Source: JACVRN01 sp035276685 (GTDB lineage: Bacteria > Acidobacteriota > Blastocatellia > Pyrinomonadales > Pyrinomonadaceae). From it: 64,000 bases of DNA. Position numbers and translations under genes: made by a program. The stretch spans positions 4,758 through 68,757 of the forward strand of contig DATELK010000064.1 in NCBI GenBank assembly GCA_035276685.1, read 5' to 3'. Below the pieces are notes generated by a model, which had not been told where the DNA came from, did no database searches, and saw nothing but the letters and a program-made list of their open reading frames with translations. Below, piece by piece: positions 1 through 8,954 of the stretch (position 1 is its first letter; every line of letters starts with the position of its first letter).

Positions 1-96
1 CGGCTCAGGTGGGAAAAGAGCGGAGGCAAGCGCGAAGACTATCTTGAGTTCACAGTCTCTATGGACGGTATGGTCTCCTATCGTCTAACCAGATAA
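1..96 (+). CDS. 3' end of an unidentified CDS (partial)
   Basis: An open frame runs in from the left edge and stops with TAA at 94-96, encoding the last 31 residues of a protein (ending MVSYRLTR). Codon use fits the genes around it and the stop lies directly against a family-1 palindrome. Too little is present to name a family. Confidence 0.5.
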   Translation, partial: RLRWEKSGGKREDYLEFTVSMDGMVSYRLTR

Positions 97-184
97 ATTT
101 AACAGGGATGGACAGGATAGACAGGATAAAGAAGAAGCAATACTTTCTCTTTTATCCTGTTCATCCTGTCCATCCCTGTTAATT
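96..184. repeat. Family-1 intergenic palindrome, copy 1
   Basis: Long imperfect inverted repeat: the arm reads AACAGGGATGGACAGGAT and is mirrored by ATCCTGTCCATCCCTGTT, with an A/G-rich centre. Eight relatives occur in the window (near 96, 5632, 7605, 19335, 27945, 31623, 50415 and 51887), all between genes and often touching a stop codon. It may act as a transcript-end hairpin or be a REP/MITE-like element. Confidence 0.85.
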
Positions 185-304
185 CCCTTTCCTGATTGAC
201 AGGCCGCGCTTTTTGGAATACAAGTTTTCTGCATTCTCAGGCCCCTAACATAACCAGACTACTTTGCGGATTAATCGTCAGAATCCCAAGGAGGATTTCT
301 CTCT

Positions 305-3136
305 ATGCGAAGCCTTAAGAAGCTCTTCATATTCGTGGCGATGTGGTCGCTCATAGCCTCAAACAGCGTCGTCGGCTTGGCCGTGCCGAACATCGCGGAA
401 CCTTTCATTGAGCCGCCGCTCCCTGGCGCGCAGGCTCTTAATTTTGAAAAGTATAAGTTGAAGAACGGCCTTGAGGTCATACTGCTTGAAGACCACAGGC
501 TGCCTATGGTGGCCGTCAATCTCTGGTATCACGTAGGCCCCGCAAACGAGCGCCCCGGCCTGACGGGATTCGCGCACCTCTTCGAGCACATGATGTTTCA
601 GGGCTCCAAGAACATAGGCGACGACCAGCACTTCAAGCTGCTGGAAGGCGCGGGAGCCTCTGACATCAACGGCACGACCGACTTTGACCGCACAAACTAT
701 TTCGAGACGCTGCCCTCCAACCAGCTTGAGCTTGCGCTCTGGCTCGAATCCGACCGCATGGGCTTCCTGCTGGACACGCTGGACGCCAAGCGTCTAGCCA
801 ACCAGCGCGACGTGGTGCGTAACGAGCGGCGAGAGGGCGAGAACTCTCCCTACGGCCTTGTCGAAGAGGAGCTGTTTCACCAGCTCTTTCCTAAAGGCCA
901 TCCCTACTACGCCTCCGTCATAGGCTCGCACGCAGACATAGAGAGCGCGCGGCTCAAGGACGTGCGAGAGTTCTTTAAGCTCTACTACGCGCCCAACAAC
1001 GCCAGCCTGGCCATCGTCGGCGACATAGATAAGGCGAAGACGAAAGCGCTGGTCGAGAAATATTTCGGCCCGCTGCCTTCGGGCCAGCCGGTTCCGCCCA
1101 TCGACGCCAAGACGCCGCCCATCACGGCCGAGCGCCGCGCAGTCGTGCCTGACCAGGTGGAACTGCCGCGCGTTTACATGGGATGGCTGACTGATGCCAT
1201 TTACAAGCCGGGCGATGCAGAAGCGCAGATGCTTGCCAGAATCCTCGGCGGCGGAAAATCGAGCCGCCTCTACAAGCGGCTCGTCTACGACCGCCAGATA
1301 GCGCAGGACGTGACGGCCTCTCAGTACTCGCTGATACTCGGCTCGGTCTTCCAGATAAGGGCGACGGCCAAGCCGAACGTGAAGCCGGAAGAGTTGGAGA
1401 AGGCCATTGACGAAGAGCTTGACGCGATGCGTAAGGAAGGCCCGAGGCCGCAGGAAGTCGAGCAGGCGCGCAACCTGATTCAGAGCCAGATAGTGCGCGG
1501 CCTTGAAGTCCTTGGCGGCTTCGGCGGCGTCGCGGATCGGCTTAACCAGTACAATCATTATCTGGGCGACCCAGGCTTTCTGGCCAGAGACCTCGCGCGC
1601 TTCGACAAAGCCAATGCTTCCGCCATTCAGAAGGTAGCGCAGGAGAAGCTCACGAAAAACAGTCGCGCGGTTGTTTACGGCGTGCCCGGCAAGAAGGTCG
1701 TGGACGACGTTCCGAAGACGGCCGACGAGGAGAAGAGCGAGGGCGCGACCGGCGTCAACATCCCCGGCCAGGAGTGGAGAAAGCAACAGCCGGGCGTAGG
1801 CCCTGCGAGCGCTCTCTCGTTGCCTGTGCCGCGCAGCTTCAAGCTGCCGAACGGCCTGACAGTTCTCTTCGCTGAGCAGCATAACCTGCCCGTCGTCTCC
1901 GCCAATCTGGTAGTCCTCTCGGGCAGCGAGCGCAATCCTGCCGATAAGCCGGGCCTTGCTTCCTTCACCGCCGACATGCTGGACGAAGGAACCAATCGCC
2001 GCTCGACCTTGCAGATTGCCGACGACGTGGCGCAGATAGGCGCTGTGCTTCAGACCGGCTCGACCAGCGACCAGTCCACCGTCTCAACGCGAGTGCTGAA
2101 GAAGAACGTGGACGCGGCCTTCGATTTGATGGCGGACGTGGCGCTGAATCCCGCATTCACGGAGAAGGAGATAGAGCGCGTTCGCAAGAACCGTCTGACG
2201 CAGATTCTTCAACAGCGCGACAACCCGAACGCGCTCTCGAACCGCGTCTTCTACAACGCCGTCTACGGCGACAAGCATCCTTACGGCTTCATAGAGCTTG
2301 GCACGGCTGAGTCTACGAAGGCGATGACGCGCGACGACATGATGAGCTTCTGGAAGACCGGCTATGTGCCGGAGAACGCGGCGCTCGTCGTGGCGGGCGA
2401 CATCACCGAGCGGGAGGTTCGCGCTCTGGCCGAGAAGTACTTCGGCAAGTGGGAGGGCAAGGGCTCTAAGACGACCGTGCCCAACGCTCAGGCAAGCGCG
2501 AGCCGCCGTCTCATCATCGTCGACAAGCCCGGCTCGCCGCAGACCGTTCTGAGAGTCGGGCACGTAGGCGTGGCTCGCTCAAGTCCCGATTACGTTCCAC
2601 TTCAGGTGATGAACACGGGCCTCGGCGGCCTCTTCTCAAGCCGCATCAACATGAACTTGAGAGAGAAGAACGGCTACACCTACGGGGCCTTCTCGACCTT
2701 CGTCTTCAGGAGGGGCGCGGGGCCGTTCTACACGGGCGGCTCTGTCCGCACGGATGTCACCGCGCCCGCCACGCGCGAGATATTCAACGAGCTTGAGAGG
2801 ATAAGGACGAGCGAGATGATGGCGGACGAGCTGACGACGGCCAAGGACGCTTTCGCGCGCTCGCTGCCGGGCCTCTTCGAGACCACGGCGCAGACGGTGG
2901 GCAGCCTGAGCCAGCTCTTCGTCTACGACCTGCCTCTGGACTATTACCGGCAGCTGCCCGCGCGTATAAACGCCGTCACGGTCGCGGACATTCGCCGCGT
3001 GGCCGAGAAGTACCTGACGCCGAACAACATGGTCATAGTTGCCGTGGGCGACCGCAGCAAGATAGAGGCTGAGATGAAGAAGCTGAATCTGGGCGCAGTA
3101 GAAGTGCGCGACCTGGAAGGCCAGCCAGTTAAATAG
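305..3136 (+). CDS. M16 family zinc metallopeptidase, two-domain
   Basis: 943-residue exported peptidase of the pitrilysin/insulinase family. An N-terminal hydrophobic segment (about 5-26) looks like a signal peptide. The first M16 domain carries the zinc motif HLFEH at 91-95, with a likely third ligand, Glu 174, in NERR. The second M16 domain (about 510-930) has no HxxEH: the equivalent position reads SFTADM, so it is probably a structural half of the clamp, as in other two-domain members. An AAGGAGG ribosome site ends 10 bases before the ATG. It likely degrades peptides in the periplasm. Family assignment is firm; substrate is unknown. Confidence 0.93.
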   Translation: MRSLKKLFIFVAMWSLIASNSVVGLAVPNIAEPFIEPPLPGAQALNFEKYKLKNGLEVILLEDHRLPMVAVNLWYHVGPANERPGLTGFAHLFEHMMFQGSKNIGDDQHFKLLEGAGASDINGTTDFDRTNYFETLPSNQLELALWLESDRMGFLLDTLDAKRLANQRDVVRNERREGENSPYGLVEEELFHQLFPKGHPYYASVIGSHADIESARLKDVREFFKLYYAPNNASLAIVGDIDKAKTKALVEKYFGPLPSGQPVPPIDAKTPPITAERRAVVPDQVELPRVYMGWLTDAIYKPGDAEAQMLARILGGGKSSRLYKRLVYDRQIAQDVTASQYSLILGSVFQIRATAKPNVKPEELEKAIDEELDAMRKEGPRPQEVEQARNLIQSQIVRGLEVLGGFGGVADRLNQYNHYLGDPGFLARDLARFDKANASAIQKVAQEKLTKNSRAVVYGVPGKKVVDDVPKTADEEKSEGATGVNIPGQEWRKQQPGVGPASALSLPVPRSFKLPNGLTVLFAEQHNLPVVSANLVVLSGSERNPADKPGLASFTADMLDEGTNRRSTLQIADDVAQIGAVLQTGSTSDQSTVSTRVLKKNVDAAFDLMADVALNPAFTEKEIERVRKNRLTQILQQRDNPNALSNRVFYNAVYGDKHPYGFIELGTAESTKAMTRDDMMSFWKTGYVPENAALVVAGDITEREVRALAEKYFGKWEGKGSKTTVPNAQASASRRLIIVDKPGSPQTVLRVGHVGVARSSPDYVPLQVMNTGLGGLFSSRINMNLREKNGYTYGAFSTFVFRRGAGPFYTGGSVRTDVTAPATREIFNELERIRTSEMMADELTTAKDAFARSLPGLFETTAQTVGSLSQLFVYDLPLDYYRQLPARINAVTVADIRRVAEKYLTPNNMVIVAVGDRSKIEAEMKKLNLGAVEVRDLEGQPVK

Positions 3137-3493
3137 AGCATAGAGGTCAGAACTGCCTGTGATAGCGGGCGGGTATTATCCGGGCTAGAGTCATGCCTAA
3201 ATAATACCCGCCCGGCTTACGCAGGCGGTTCTGACCTGCAAGCTTTTCCTTGCCAGAAGCTTTCCCGATGCGCTATAAGTTGCGGCTGTCCGCGTCCCAC
3301 ACTGGGGAAGACGATTCTTTATTCCTTTTAATCCACGGCGAGTCCTGTAGGCCGGTAGCTGATTGGGCCTAAGAGACCTCGCCCTCTCTGAAAAAGTAAC
3401 CTCGCCGAAGCTGAACCGGAGCGCTCGACGCGCGCTCAGGGCTTTACTGTCTAAAGCCGCCTGTAACCGCTCATTTTCCAAAGGAGACCGGAG
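3137..3493. other. Intergenic region with a family-2 palindrome
   Basis: 357 bases between the M16 peptidase and the trypsin-like gene. The first third is the family-2 palindrome at 3145-3237. The remainder shows no convincing ORF, RNA gene or promoter. An AGGAGA ribosome site for the next gene lies at its end. Confidence 0.6.
3145..3237. repeat. Family-2 intergenic palindrome, copy 1
   Basis: Inverted repeat with outer arms GGTCAGAAC...GTTCTGACC and inner arms GCGGGCGGGTATT...AATACCCGCCCGGC. Related copies lie at 21339-21418 and 24093-24194. Arms of over 30 bases with mismatches would fold into a long hairpin. Confidence 0.8.
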
Positions 3494-4210
3494 ATGAAAA
3501 GGAAACTTTGCAGCCTCGCTTTTGTTCTCATAACAATCTTCGTGCTTGCGCCCGTCTGCGGTGCCGGAGATACCACGAGCCTCCTTAAAGAGGGCGGCTA
3601 CACACTGTCTCTGGAGCTGAAGTTCAGCAAGAAGGAGCAGAACCCGCTGCAACGCGTCCTCTCTTTTCTTGAAATGGGGCCCAACGGTTACGCCACAGGT
3701 TTCCTCGTTGACGACAACCTGATGATAACGGCCTATCACGTTGTGTCAGGCGATTTGAGCGTCTCTAAGAAGGCGCAGCTTGGCTTCGGCGCGAGAGACC
3801 AGTTGGATGTCAAGGTCTACGTCAACGGCTGTCAGGCGACGCTGCTCAAGGTGGACGAAGAGGCAGACCTCGCGCTCCTGAAAGTCTGCCGCTCGTCGAA
3901 ACAGATTGACGTGCCTACCTTCCAGCCTACGCTCAGCAAGGACGAGAAGCTCTTGCTGATTGCGCGCCCGCACGGAGGCAGGATGGTGCGACAGGGCGTC
4001 TTCCAGGGGCCGTACATGACTAGAGGCGTGGAGTACTGGTCTGCCAAGCTGGACGGTCGCGACGGTTATTCGGGCAGCCCCGTCTACAACAACAAGGCAG
4101 AGCTGGTGGGCGTCTTCAGCGGCTACGACTGGTCAAAGAAGCTGGCGGTGATAAGCCCCGGCGCGAGAGCGCAGAAGCTTCTTCAGGACTATCTGGACAG
4201 CATCAAGTAA
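3494..4210 (+). CDS. Secreted trypsin-like serine protease
   Basis: 238 residues with an N-terminal signal peptide (hydrophobic 5-23, ending near CGAG). The trypsin-like triad can be read directly: His 82 in TAYHVVSG, Asp 125 in EADLALLKV, and Ser 193 in GYSGSP. There is no PDZ domain, so it is a minimal HtrA-like protease fold. It lies 30 bases upstream of a CHAT-domain gene on the same strand, and the two are probably co-transcribed. It may process its neighbour or a shared target, which is inference. Confidence 0.85.
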   Translation: MKRKLCSLAFVLITIFVLAPVCGAGDTTSLLKEGGYTLSLELKFSKKEQNPLQRVLSFLEMGPNGYATGFLVDDNLMITAYHVVSGDLSVSKKAQLGFGARDQLDVKVYVNGCQATLLKVDEEADLALLKVCRSSKQIDVPTFQPTLSKDEKLLLIARPHGGRMVRQGVFQGPYMTRGVEYWSAKLDGRDGYSGSPVYNNKAELVGVFSGYDWSKKLAVISPGARAQKLLQDYLDSIK

Positions 4211-4240
4211 GAGACGGCCCCTTAGGATGAGGGATGAAGT

Positions 4241-5629
4241 ATGAGGCTCTTGATAGCGTTTCTCAAAATCATAATCTGCCTCTCCCTCATCACGCTTGCC
4301 GAAGGCGCGGGGCTCGCGCAAGATGAGGCCGAGAGAGAGTTCGAGGAGGCTGTCAACCAGTACACTGTAAGCTACCGCGCCCTGATGATGTCCAGAGGCG
4401 CGGCGTCAAGGATAGTCAAGAGACGCAGAGTCTCCGAGACCGAGACGCTCAGGGAGATTTCCCAATCCTTTCTGGTGCGCGGCGCGCCGCCGCTTTCCGA
4501 ATACGTGCGAAGCGCTTCGCTGCCGGATGTCGCGGCAGCGCTCATAGCAAATTTCCCGGCCCGCACGGCCCTAATCTTCTATGCCTACAGGAACGAGAAA
4601 CTTCAGGTCTGGCTCGTCACCCAGTCTGGCCTCGCGGCTTACAGCGAGAGAGAGCTGACGCAGCAAAAGCTTGAGGCGGTCATTTATGATTTGAGGAACT
4701 CGCTCGGGGTTGATTCGTTGCAGGCGGCGAGGGCTCCCGTGCCTGTCAAGCCTGTAGAGTCGCCTCGACCTGCGCCCGACGTGCGATTAAAGCTTTCGCC
4801 TGAGCGTGCCATCGCGGAGGCGACCGCTCTGCTTCTTCCGCCTCCTGTAGCCGCGCGCTTAGATTCGGTCAGGCATCTTATAGTCGCTCCGATACTGGGG
4901 CTCGGAACAGTTCCCTTCGCGCTCCTGCGTCCCTTCGACTCGGACGCTTTCCTGATAGATAGAATGTCCGTCTCCGTCGTGCCTAGTCTTTTCGACATAG
5001 AGACGGCTGTGAGCCGTTGGAAGCCGCGCTATGCGAACGGGCTGGTAATAGGGAATCCTTACTTGCCGCCGGATAGCAGTTGGAGGGTGCCGCCGCTTCC
5101 GGGAGCCGAGGAAGAGGCTCTGGCGATTGGAAGGATGATTAAGGCGAGGCCGCTTGTGGGAAGACGCGCCACTAAACGAGAAATCATGATGAGAGCGGCG
5201 CGTGCAGACTTTCTATACTTCGCCACGCACGGCGTCGCAAGCTCGGACGACCCGCTGACGGGCGGCTTTCTCTTTCTCACCGCGCGCAGCCTGAAGCGCG
5301 GCTTCTGGACGGCCAGAGAGGTACAAGGGTTAAGGCTCAAGGCACAGCTTGCGGTGCTGAGCGCCTGCCAGACGGGTTTGGGGAAGATTCACGATGCGGG
5401 CGTGATTGGGCTCTCAAGGGCGTTTCAGATTGCAGGTGTGCCGCGCGTGGTCATGAGTCTTTGGAGCGTCAACGACAAGGCCACGGCCCAGTTGATGAAA
5501 GCCTTCGTCAAGTATCTTGAGAGCAACATGCCTTCGGAGGCGCTCAGGCTTGCGATGCTTGAGGTCAGGCGCGACCGGCCCAACCCCGCGCACTGGGCCT
5601 CGTTCGTCCTCTTCGGAACTCCTAGATAA
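4241..5629 (+). CDS. Exported CHAT-domain (caspase-like) protein
   Basis: 462 residues. Residues 1-26 look like a signal peptide (hydrophobic core then GLAQ). The C-terminal half (about 195-460) is a CHAT domain with the caspase-type dyad: His 330 in FATHG and Cys 376 in LSACQTG, followed by the family's typical VPRVVMSLW segment. Residues 28-190 are a helical region with no recognised family. No TPR repeats are seen, unlike many CHAT proteins. It follows the trypsin-like gene by 30 bases. The export signal is unusual, since CHAT proteases are usually cytoplasmic. Peptidase activity is inferred from the intact dyad. Confidence 0.88.
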   Translation: MRLLIAFLKIIICLSLITLAEGAGLAQDEAEREFEEAVNQYTVSYRALMMSRGAASRIVKRRRVSETETLREISQSFLVRGAPPLSEYVRSASLPDVAAALIANFPARTALIFYAYRNEKLQVWLVTQSGLAAYSERELTQQKLEAVIYDLRNSLGVDSLQAARAPVPVKPVESPRPAPDVRLKLSPERAIAEATALLLPPPVAARLDSVRHLIVAPILGLGTVPFALLRPFDSDAFLIDRMSVSVVPSLFDIETAVSRWKPRYANGLVIGNPYLPPDSSWRVPPLPGAEEEALAIGRMIKARPLVGRRATKREIMMRAARADFLYFATHGVASSDDPLTGGFLFLTARSLKRGFWTAREVQGLRLKAQLAVLSACQTGLGKIHDAGVIGLSRAFQIAGVPRVVMSLWSVNDKATAQLMKAFVKYLESNMPSEALRLAMLEVRRDRPNPAHWASFVLFGTPR

Positions 5630-5631
5630 AG

Positions 5632-5715
5632 AATTAGCAGGGATGGACAGGATATACAGGATAAAGAAGAAATAGTTTCTCTTTTATCCTGTTCATCCTG
5701 TCTATCCCTGTTAAT
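5632..5715. repeat. Family-1 intergenic palindrome, copy 2
   Basis: Arms AGCAGGGATGGACAGGAT and ATCCTGTCTATCCCTGTT around an A/G-rich centre. It starts 3 bases after the CHAT stop and ends 10 bases before the converging pgpA stop, where a bidirectional terminator would be expected. Confidence 0.8.
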
Positions 5716-5725
5716 TCCTTTCTCT

Positions 5726-6334
5726 TCAACCCAGGACTGCTATGAGCCATACGAGGCCCAGAGTGATTGCAGCGTAAATCCCTGCGAGCACGTCGTCACC
5801 CATAATCCCCAAGCCCGATTCCAGACCTTCGAGGCGTCTGACAGGATACGGCTTCCATATATCGAAGAGTCGGAAGAGTACGAAGCCGGCGACAATCACC
5901 CACGCGGAAGCTTTTGTGGGGATGAAGACGAAGGCGAGCAGTTGTCCCGCGACTTCGTCCACTACTACGATGCCGGGGTCTTTGCGTCTCAGCAGCCGCT
6001 CCGTGCGCGTGGCCGCCCATATGCCCGCGAGCGTGATGGCCGAGATGAGTAAGACAAACGGAATCGTTCGCAGCAGGTAGAGAGTGGCCGCGTCAAATCC
6101 CTTGTACGAGATAAGCGCATAAGCTCTCTGCATGAGCGCCTCGAAAACCAGGTAGAGCAGGACGCCTACCACTGAGCCCCAAGTGCCGGGAGCAAGCGGC
6201 AGGTAGCCCACGCCGCAGGTGGCGACTGCGAGCGCAAGGTAATCCGCAGCGCTTCTGCTTGTCCGGGGCGGCACCTCTCCCGCCCGCACCTCCGGCGGGT
6301 TAAGCTCGTCGCTCGATTCCTTTATAATAGGCAT
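5726..6334 (-). CDS. pgpA: Phosphatidylglycerophosphatase A
   Basis: 202-residue membrane phosphatase that removes the phosphate from phosphatidylglycerophosphate in phosphatidylglycerol synthesis. PgpA motifs are present in order: APGTWGS at 48-54, DPGIVVVDEVAGQ at 119-131, RLFDIWKP at 155-162 and GIMGDDVLAG near 176-185. Several hydrophobic helices span the protein. The first 28 residues are an extra polar stretch. It converges on the CHAT gene across a palindrome and is divergent from the aminotransferase. Confidence 0.9.
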   Translation of the reverse strand: MPIIKESSDELNPPEVRAGEVPPRTSRSAADYLALAVATCGVGYLPLAPGTWGSVVGVLLYLVFEALMQRAYALISYKGFDAATLYLLRTIPFVLLISAITLAGIWAATRTERLLRRKDPGIVVVDEVAGQLLAFVFIPTKASAWVIVAGFVLFRLFDIWKPYPVRRLEGLESGLGIMGDDVLAGIYAAITLGLVWLIAVLG

Positions 6335-6442
6335 GTTCAGATTCTGAAATCGCTACCGGGCATATTATGCGCTTGACTCAGAGGACGGCAAGCGTACTAT
6401 CCCGTTCAATCCGAATTTATCAGCACTGGCGGAAAGAAAAAT

Positions 6443-7606
6443 ATGAGCGCTAAACAGCAACCCGACATCAGAGCCATCACGCGCCTGGTCCCTCCGGGCG
6501 GAAACCTTGTGCAGGGTCAGAGCGAGCTTGCGATTGACCCCAAACTGGCAGAAGCCGCAGACCGCATCATCTCCGCGAGCGGCAACCATTACAGCCCTGC
6601 CGAGGGCACGGAAGAGCTTCGTCGCGCCGTCGCGGAAAAGATAAAGCGTCTTAACGGCATAGAGGTTTCGGCGGAGGCAAGGCCGCTTGAGCTTCTGATT
6701 ACACCGGGCGCGACCGGCGCGCTGGTGGCAATCGCGCGGGCTCATCTACAGAACGCTTCGGCGCTCGTGTTCGAGCCTTACTATCCTTATCACAAGCGCA
6801 TAGTGGAAGAGCTTGACGGCAGGGTGGAGACGATGCCTCTGGACGCCGCGACGCTTGAGCTTGACGCGGACGCCCTGATGTCGCGCTGTAGAGAGCTTCG
6901 CGGGCGGAGCGAGTTTCCGCTTCGCGCCATAATCCTCTGCACGCCCGCCAATCCCACGGGAAAAGTTTTTACGGAAAAAGAGACGAATGCTATCGCGGAG
7001 GTCTGCCGCGAGCTTGACCTCTTGTGCGTCTCGGACGAAGTCTACGAGCATTACGTCGTGGGCGAGCGCCCGCACATCTCAATCGCCTCGCTTCCGGACA
7101 TGTGGGAGCGCACGATTACCGTCAACTCGTTCTCCAAGTCGTGGAACATCTCGGGCTGGCGTCTGGGATACGTCTACGGCCACCACTCGCTCGTCGCACC
7201 GCTCAACAATGCCAACAACGTCTTTTACGTCTGCTCGCCCACGCCCTTGCAGAGAGCGCTGGCCGAAGTGCTGATGGCGCATCCCGCTTACTACGCGGGG
7301 CTGAAGGAGCGCTTCGCGGAGAAGCGCCGTCGCGCCGTTGAGACGCTCAAGCGCCTCGGCTTCAGGATTTACGATTCGGGCTCGGCCTTCTACGTCTGGG
7401 CGCGCATCCCTGCGGGATACACGGACGCCATGCAGCTCAACGAAGCGCTGATAAGAGAGGCCAAGGTCGCGGCCGTTCCCGGCTCTGCATTTACGAACAG
7501 GGACGATTGGGACAGCTACATGCGGCTCTGCATAGCGCGTGAGGACGAGATACTTGAGAGCGCCTTCGGAAGACTGGAGAAAGCTCTATCGGCCACGGTT
7601 AAATAA
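6443..7606 (+). CDS. PLP-dependent aminotransferase, class I/II
   Basis: 387 residues, the usual length for fold-type I aminotransferases. The sequence shows the substrate-side TPGATGA, the CTPANPTGKV loop near 166-175, SDEVYEHY near 197-204 and the PLP lysine K232 in NSFSKSWNISGWRLGY. The C-terminal segment has the conserved Arg (YMRLCIAR) that binds the substrate carboxylate. It belongs to the aspartate/aromatic or kynurenine-type branch; the exact substrate cannot be read. The stop codon lies within the start of a family-1 palindrome. Confidence 0.88.
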   Translation: MSAKQQPDIRAITRLVPPGGNLVQGQSELAIDPKLAEAADRIISASGNHYSPAEGTEELRRAVAEKIKRLNGIEVSAEARPLELLITPGATGALVAIARAHLQNASALVFEPYYPYHKRIVEELDGRVETMPLDAATLELDADALMSRCRELRGRSEFPLRAIILCTPANPTGKVFTEKETNAIAEVCRELDLLCVSDEVYEHYVVGERPHISIASLPDMWERTITVNSFSKSWNISGWRLGYVYGHHSLVAPLNNANNVFYVCSPTPLQRALAEVLMAHPAYYAGLKERFAEKRRRAVETLKRLGFRIYDSGSAFYVWARIPAGYTDAMQLNEALIREAKVAAVPGSAFTNRDDWDSYMRLCIAREDEILESAFGRLEKALSATVK

Positions 7607-7690
7607 ACAGGGATGGACAGGATAGACAGGATAAAAGAGAAGAATTGATTGCTCTTTCTTTATCCTGTTCATCCTGTCCATCCCTGTTAA
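7605..7690. repeat. Family-1 intergenic palindrome, copy 3
   Basis: Arms AACAGGGATGGACAGGAT and ATCCTGTCCATCCCTGTT. It fills exactly the space between the stop codons of the converging aminotransferase and CheB-like genes. Confidence 0.82.
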
Positions 7691-8728
7691 TTAATCTCCC
7701 TGCGCCTGTTGCCCAATCGCTTCTGTGCTCAGCTTCTCGTGGGTCATGACGGCCTTGCGGACAAGGTCTGCGCGTTGCTGCGCCTCCTGAGCCTTTTGCA
7801 GCAGCTCTTCTGCGTAGCCGTCATAACGCCCGTTGCCGTCGAAGTGCGTCGCAAGATGTCGCAGCAGCAGTACGTTCTCTTCGAGCGCGCGTATGGCGCT
7901 CCACAGCGAGTCTTCCGTCTTCTCGGAGAATTCCGCGAGCAGCGAGTCGATTGAATAGGCGTGGCCCGTGTGGCAGCGGAAGCGCACGCTGTTGCCTTCC
8001 TTGAGCTGAAGGAGCACGCCGTGGCATTCGGGGCAGGCGTAAAGCGAGGGCTCGCCCCATCGCTCTATGCCGCTCTCAAGCGCGTTGTCTTCTCTGGCAA
8101 TTTTCACTTCGGTCTCCATCTCTTCGGACACGGGATAGACTCCTTCCTCGTCTGTCGCGGGCTCGTTCGTCAAACGCACAAGCAGGGGCGCAATCTCTTT
8201 CAGTGAAATGATGTGGTCAACCTCTACGTGCTTGACGGCGTTCAAGGGCATGGCGGGCGCGAAAGCCTCTTCCGGATTCTGCACGACGCAGGTTCCGCCG
8301 CGCTGCTTGACGGCCCACATCCCGGCAGTCCCGTCGTCCAACCAGCCCGTCAGTATGACGCCAACGACGCGCGGGCCGAAGGCGTGGGCAGCGGAGCGGA
8401 AGAGAGGGTCTATGGCCGGGCGGAAGCGGTTCTCGCGCGGGCCCCGCGTGACGCGCATGTAGCCCGACTCATCTATGAGCAGGTGGCGGTCAGGCGGCCC
8501 GACGTAAATGTGTCCCGGCTCGAACTTCTCCCAGTCGTGGGCGTTGGAGGCGGGCAAAGAGCCTGCGCGCTCAAGTATCTCCGGCAGTATGCCCAGTGAG
8601 TAGGGAGCCACGTGCAGTATGATGAAGATGGAAGCCTTGAAGTCGGCGGGAAGCCCCGCGACAAGCTCCTTCAGCGCATGTATCCCGCCTGAGGAAGTCC
8701 CTATGACGATAATATCTTTTCTCTGCAT
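7691..8728 (-). CDS. Stand-alone CheB methylesterase-type protein with zinc-ribbon tail
   Basis: 345 residues. The catalytic domain (1-190) starts at the N terminus with no receiver domain. Triad candidates are Ser 12 in GTSSGG, His 39 in IIILHV-like IFIILHV, and Asp 132 in LTGWLDDGTAG. A C-terminal region has two cysteine/histidine pairs (YACPECHG, then RCHTGHAYS), suggesting a zinc ribbon as in a known CheB subgroup, followed by a coiled coil. No chemoreceptor, CheA or CheW gene is nearby, so it probably serves a non-chemotactic signalling route with the CheB-CheR-kinase encoded divergently. Confidence 0.88.
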   Translation of the reverse strand: MQRKDIIVIGTSSGGIHALKELVAGLPADFKASIFIILHVAPYSLGILPEILERAGSLPASNAHDWEKFEPGHIYVGPPDRHLLIDESGYMRVTRGPRENRFRPAIDPLFRSAAHAFGPRVVGVILTGWLDDGTAGMWAVKQRGGTCVVQNPEEAFAPAMPLNAVKHVEVDHIISLKEIAPLLVRLTNEPATDEEGVYPVSEEMETEVKIAREDNALESGIERWGEPSLYACPECHGVLLQLKEGNSVRFRCHTGHAYSIDSLLAEFSEKTEDSLWSAIRALEENVLLLRHLATHFDGNGRYDGYAEELLQKAQEAQQRADLVRKAVMTHEKLSTEAIGQQAQGD

Positions 8729-8954
8729 TTAAGCGCTCCCGGCCCTGCGGGGTAAAAGAGTTGTAGGTTCTCAAAGGGAAGGGGTTTTGTTGAAAGCGAC
8801 TCGACCCTTATATCACGTTTCGGAATATAAAACACGAAGGGGGCCGTCTCATTGCTTGTGCTGTACATGACCGTGGCGGCTGCATTAAACTCTAGCTTCA
8901 AACGACAACAGAGCTTGACAGGACGGAACCTTTTTTTCGAGGCCGCCGAAGGGT

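Noticed and set aside
794..1882. 362-codon open frame on the minus strand
   Set aside because: Lies wholly opposite the M16 peptidase; no ribosome site, low-complexity Arg/Leu-rich product. A shadow of GC-rich coding.
8701..8901. 66-codon frame between the two CheB genes
   Set aside because: No ribosome site and starts inside the shared upstream region; more likely promoter DNA.
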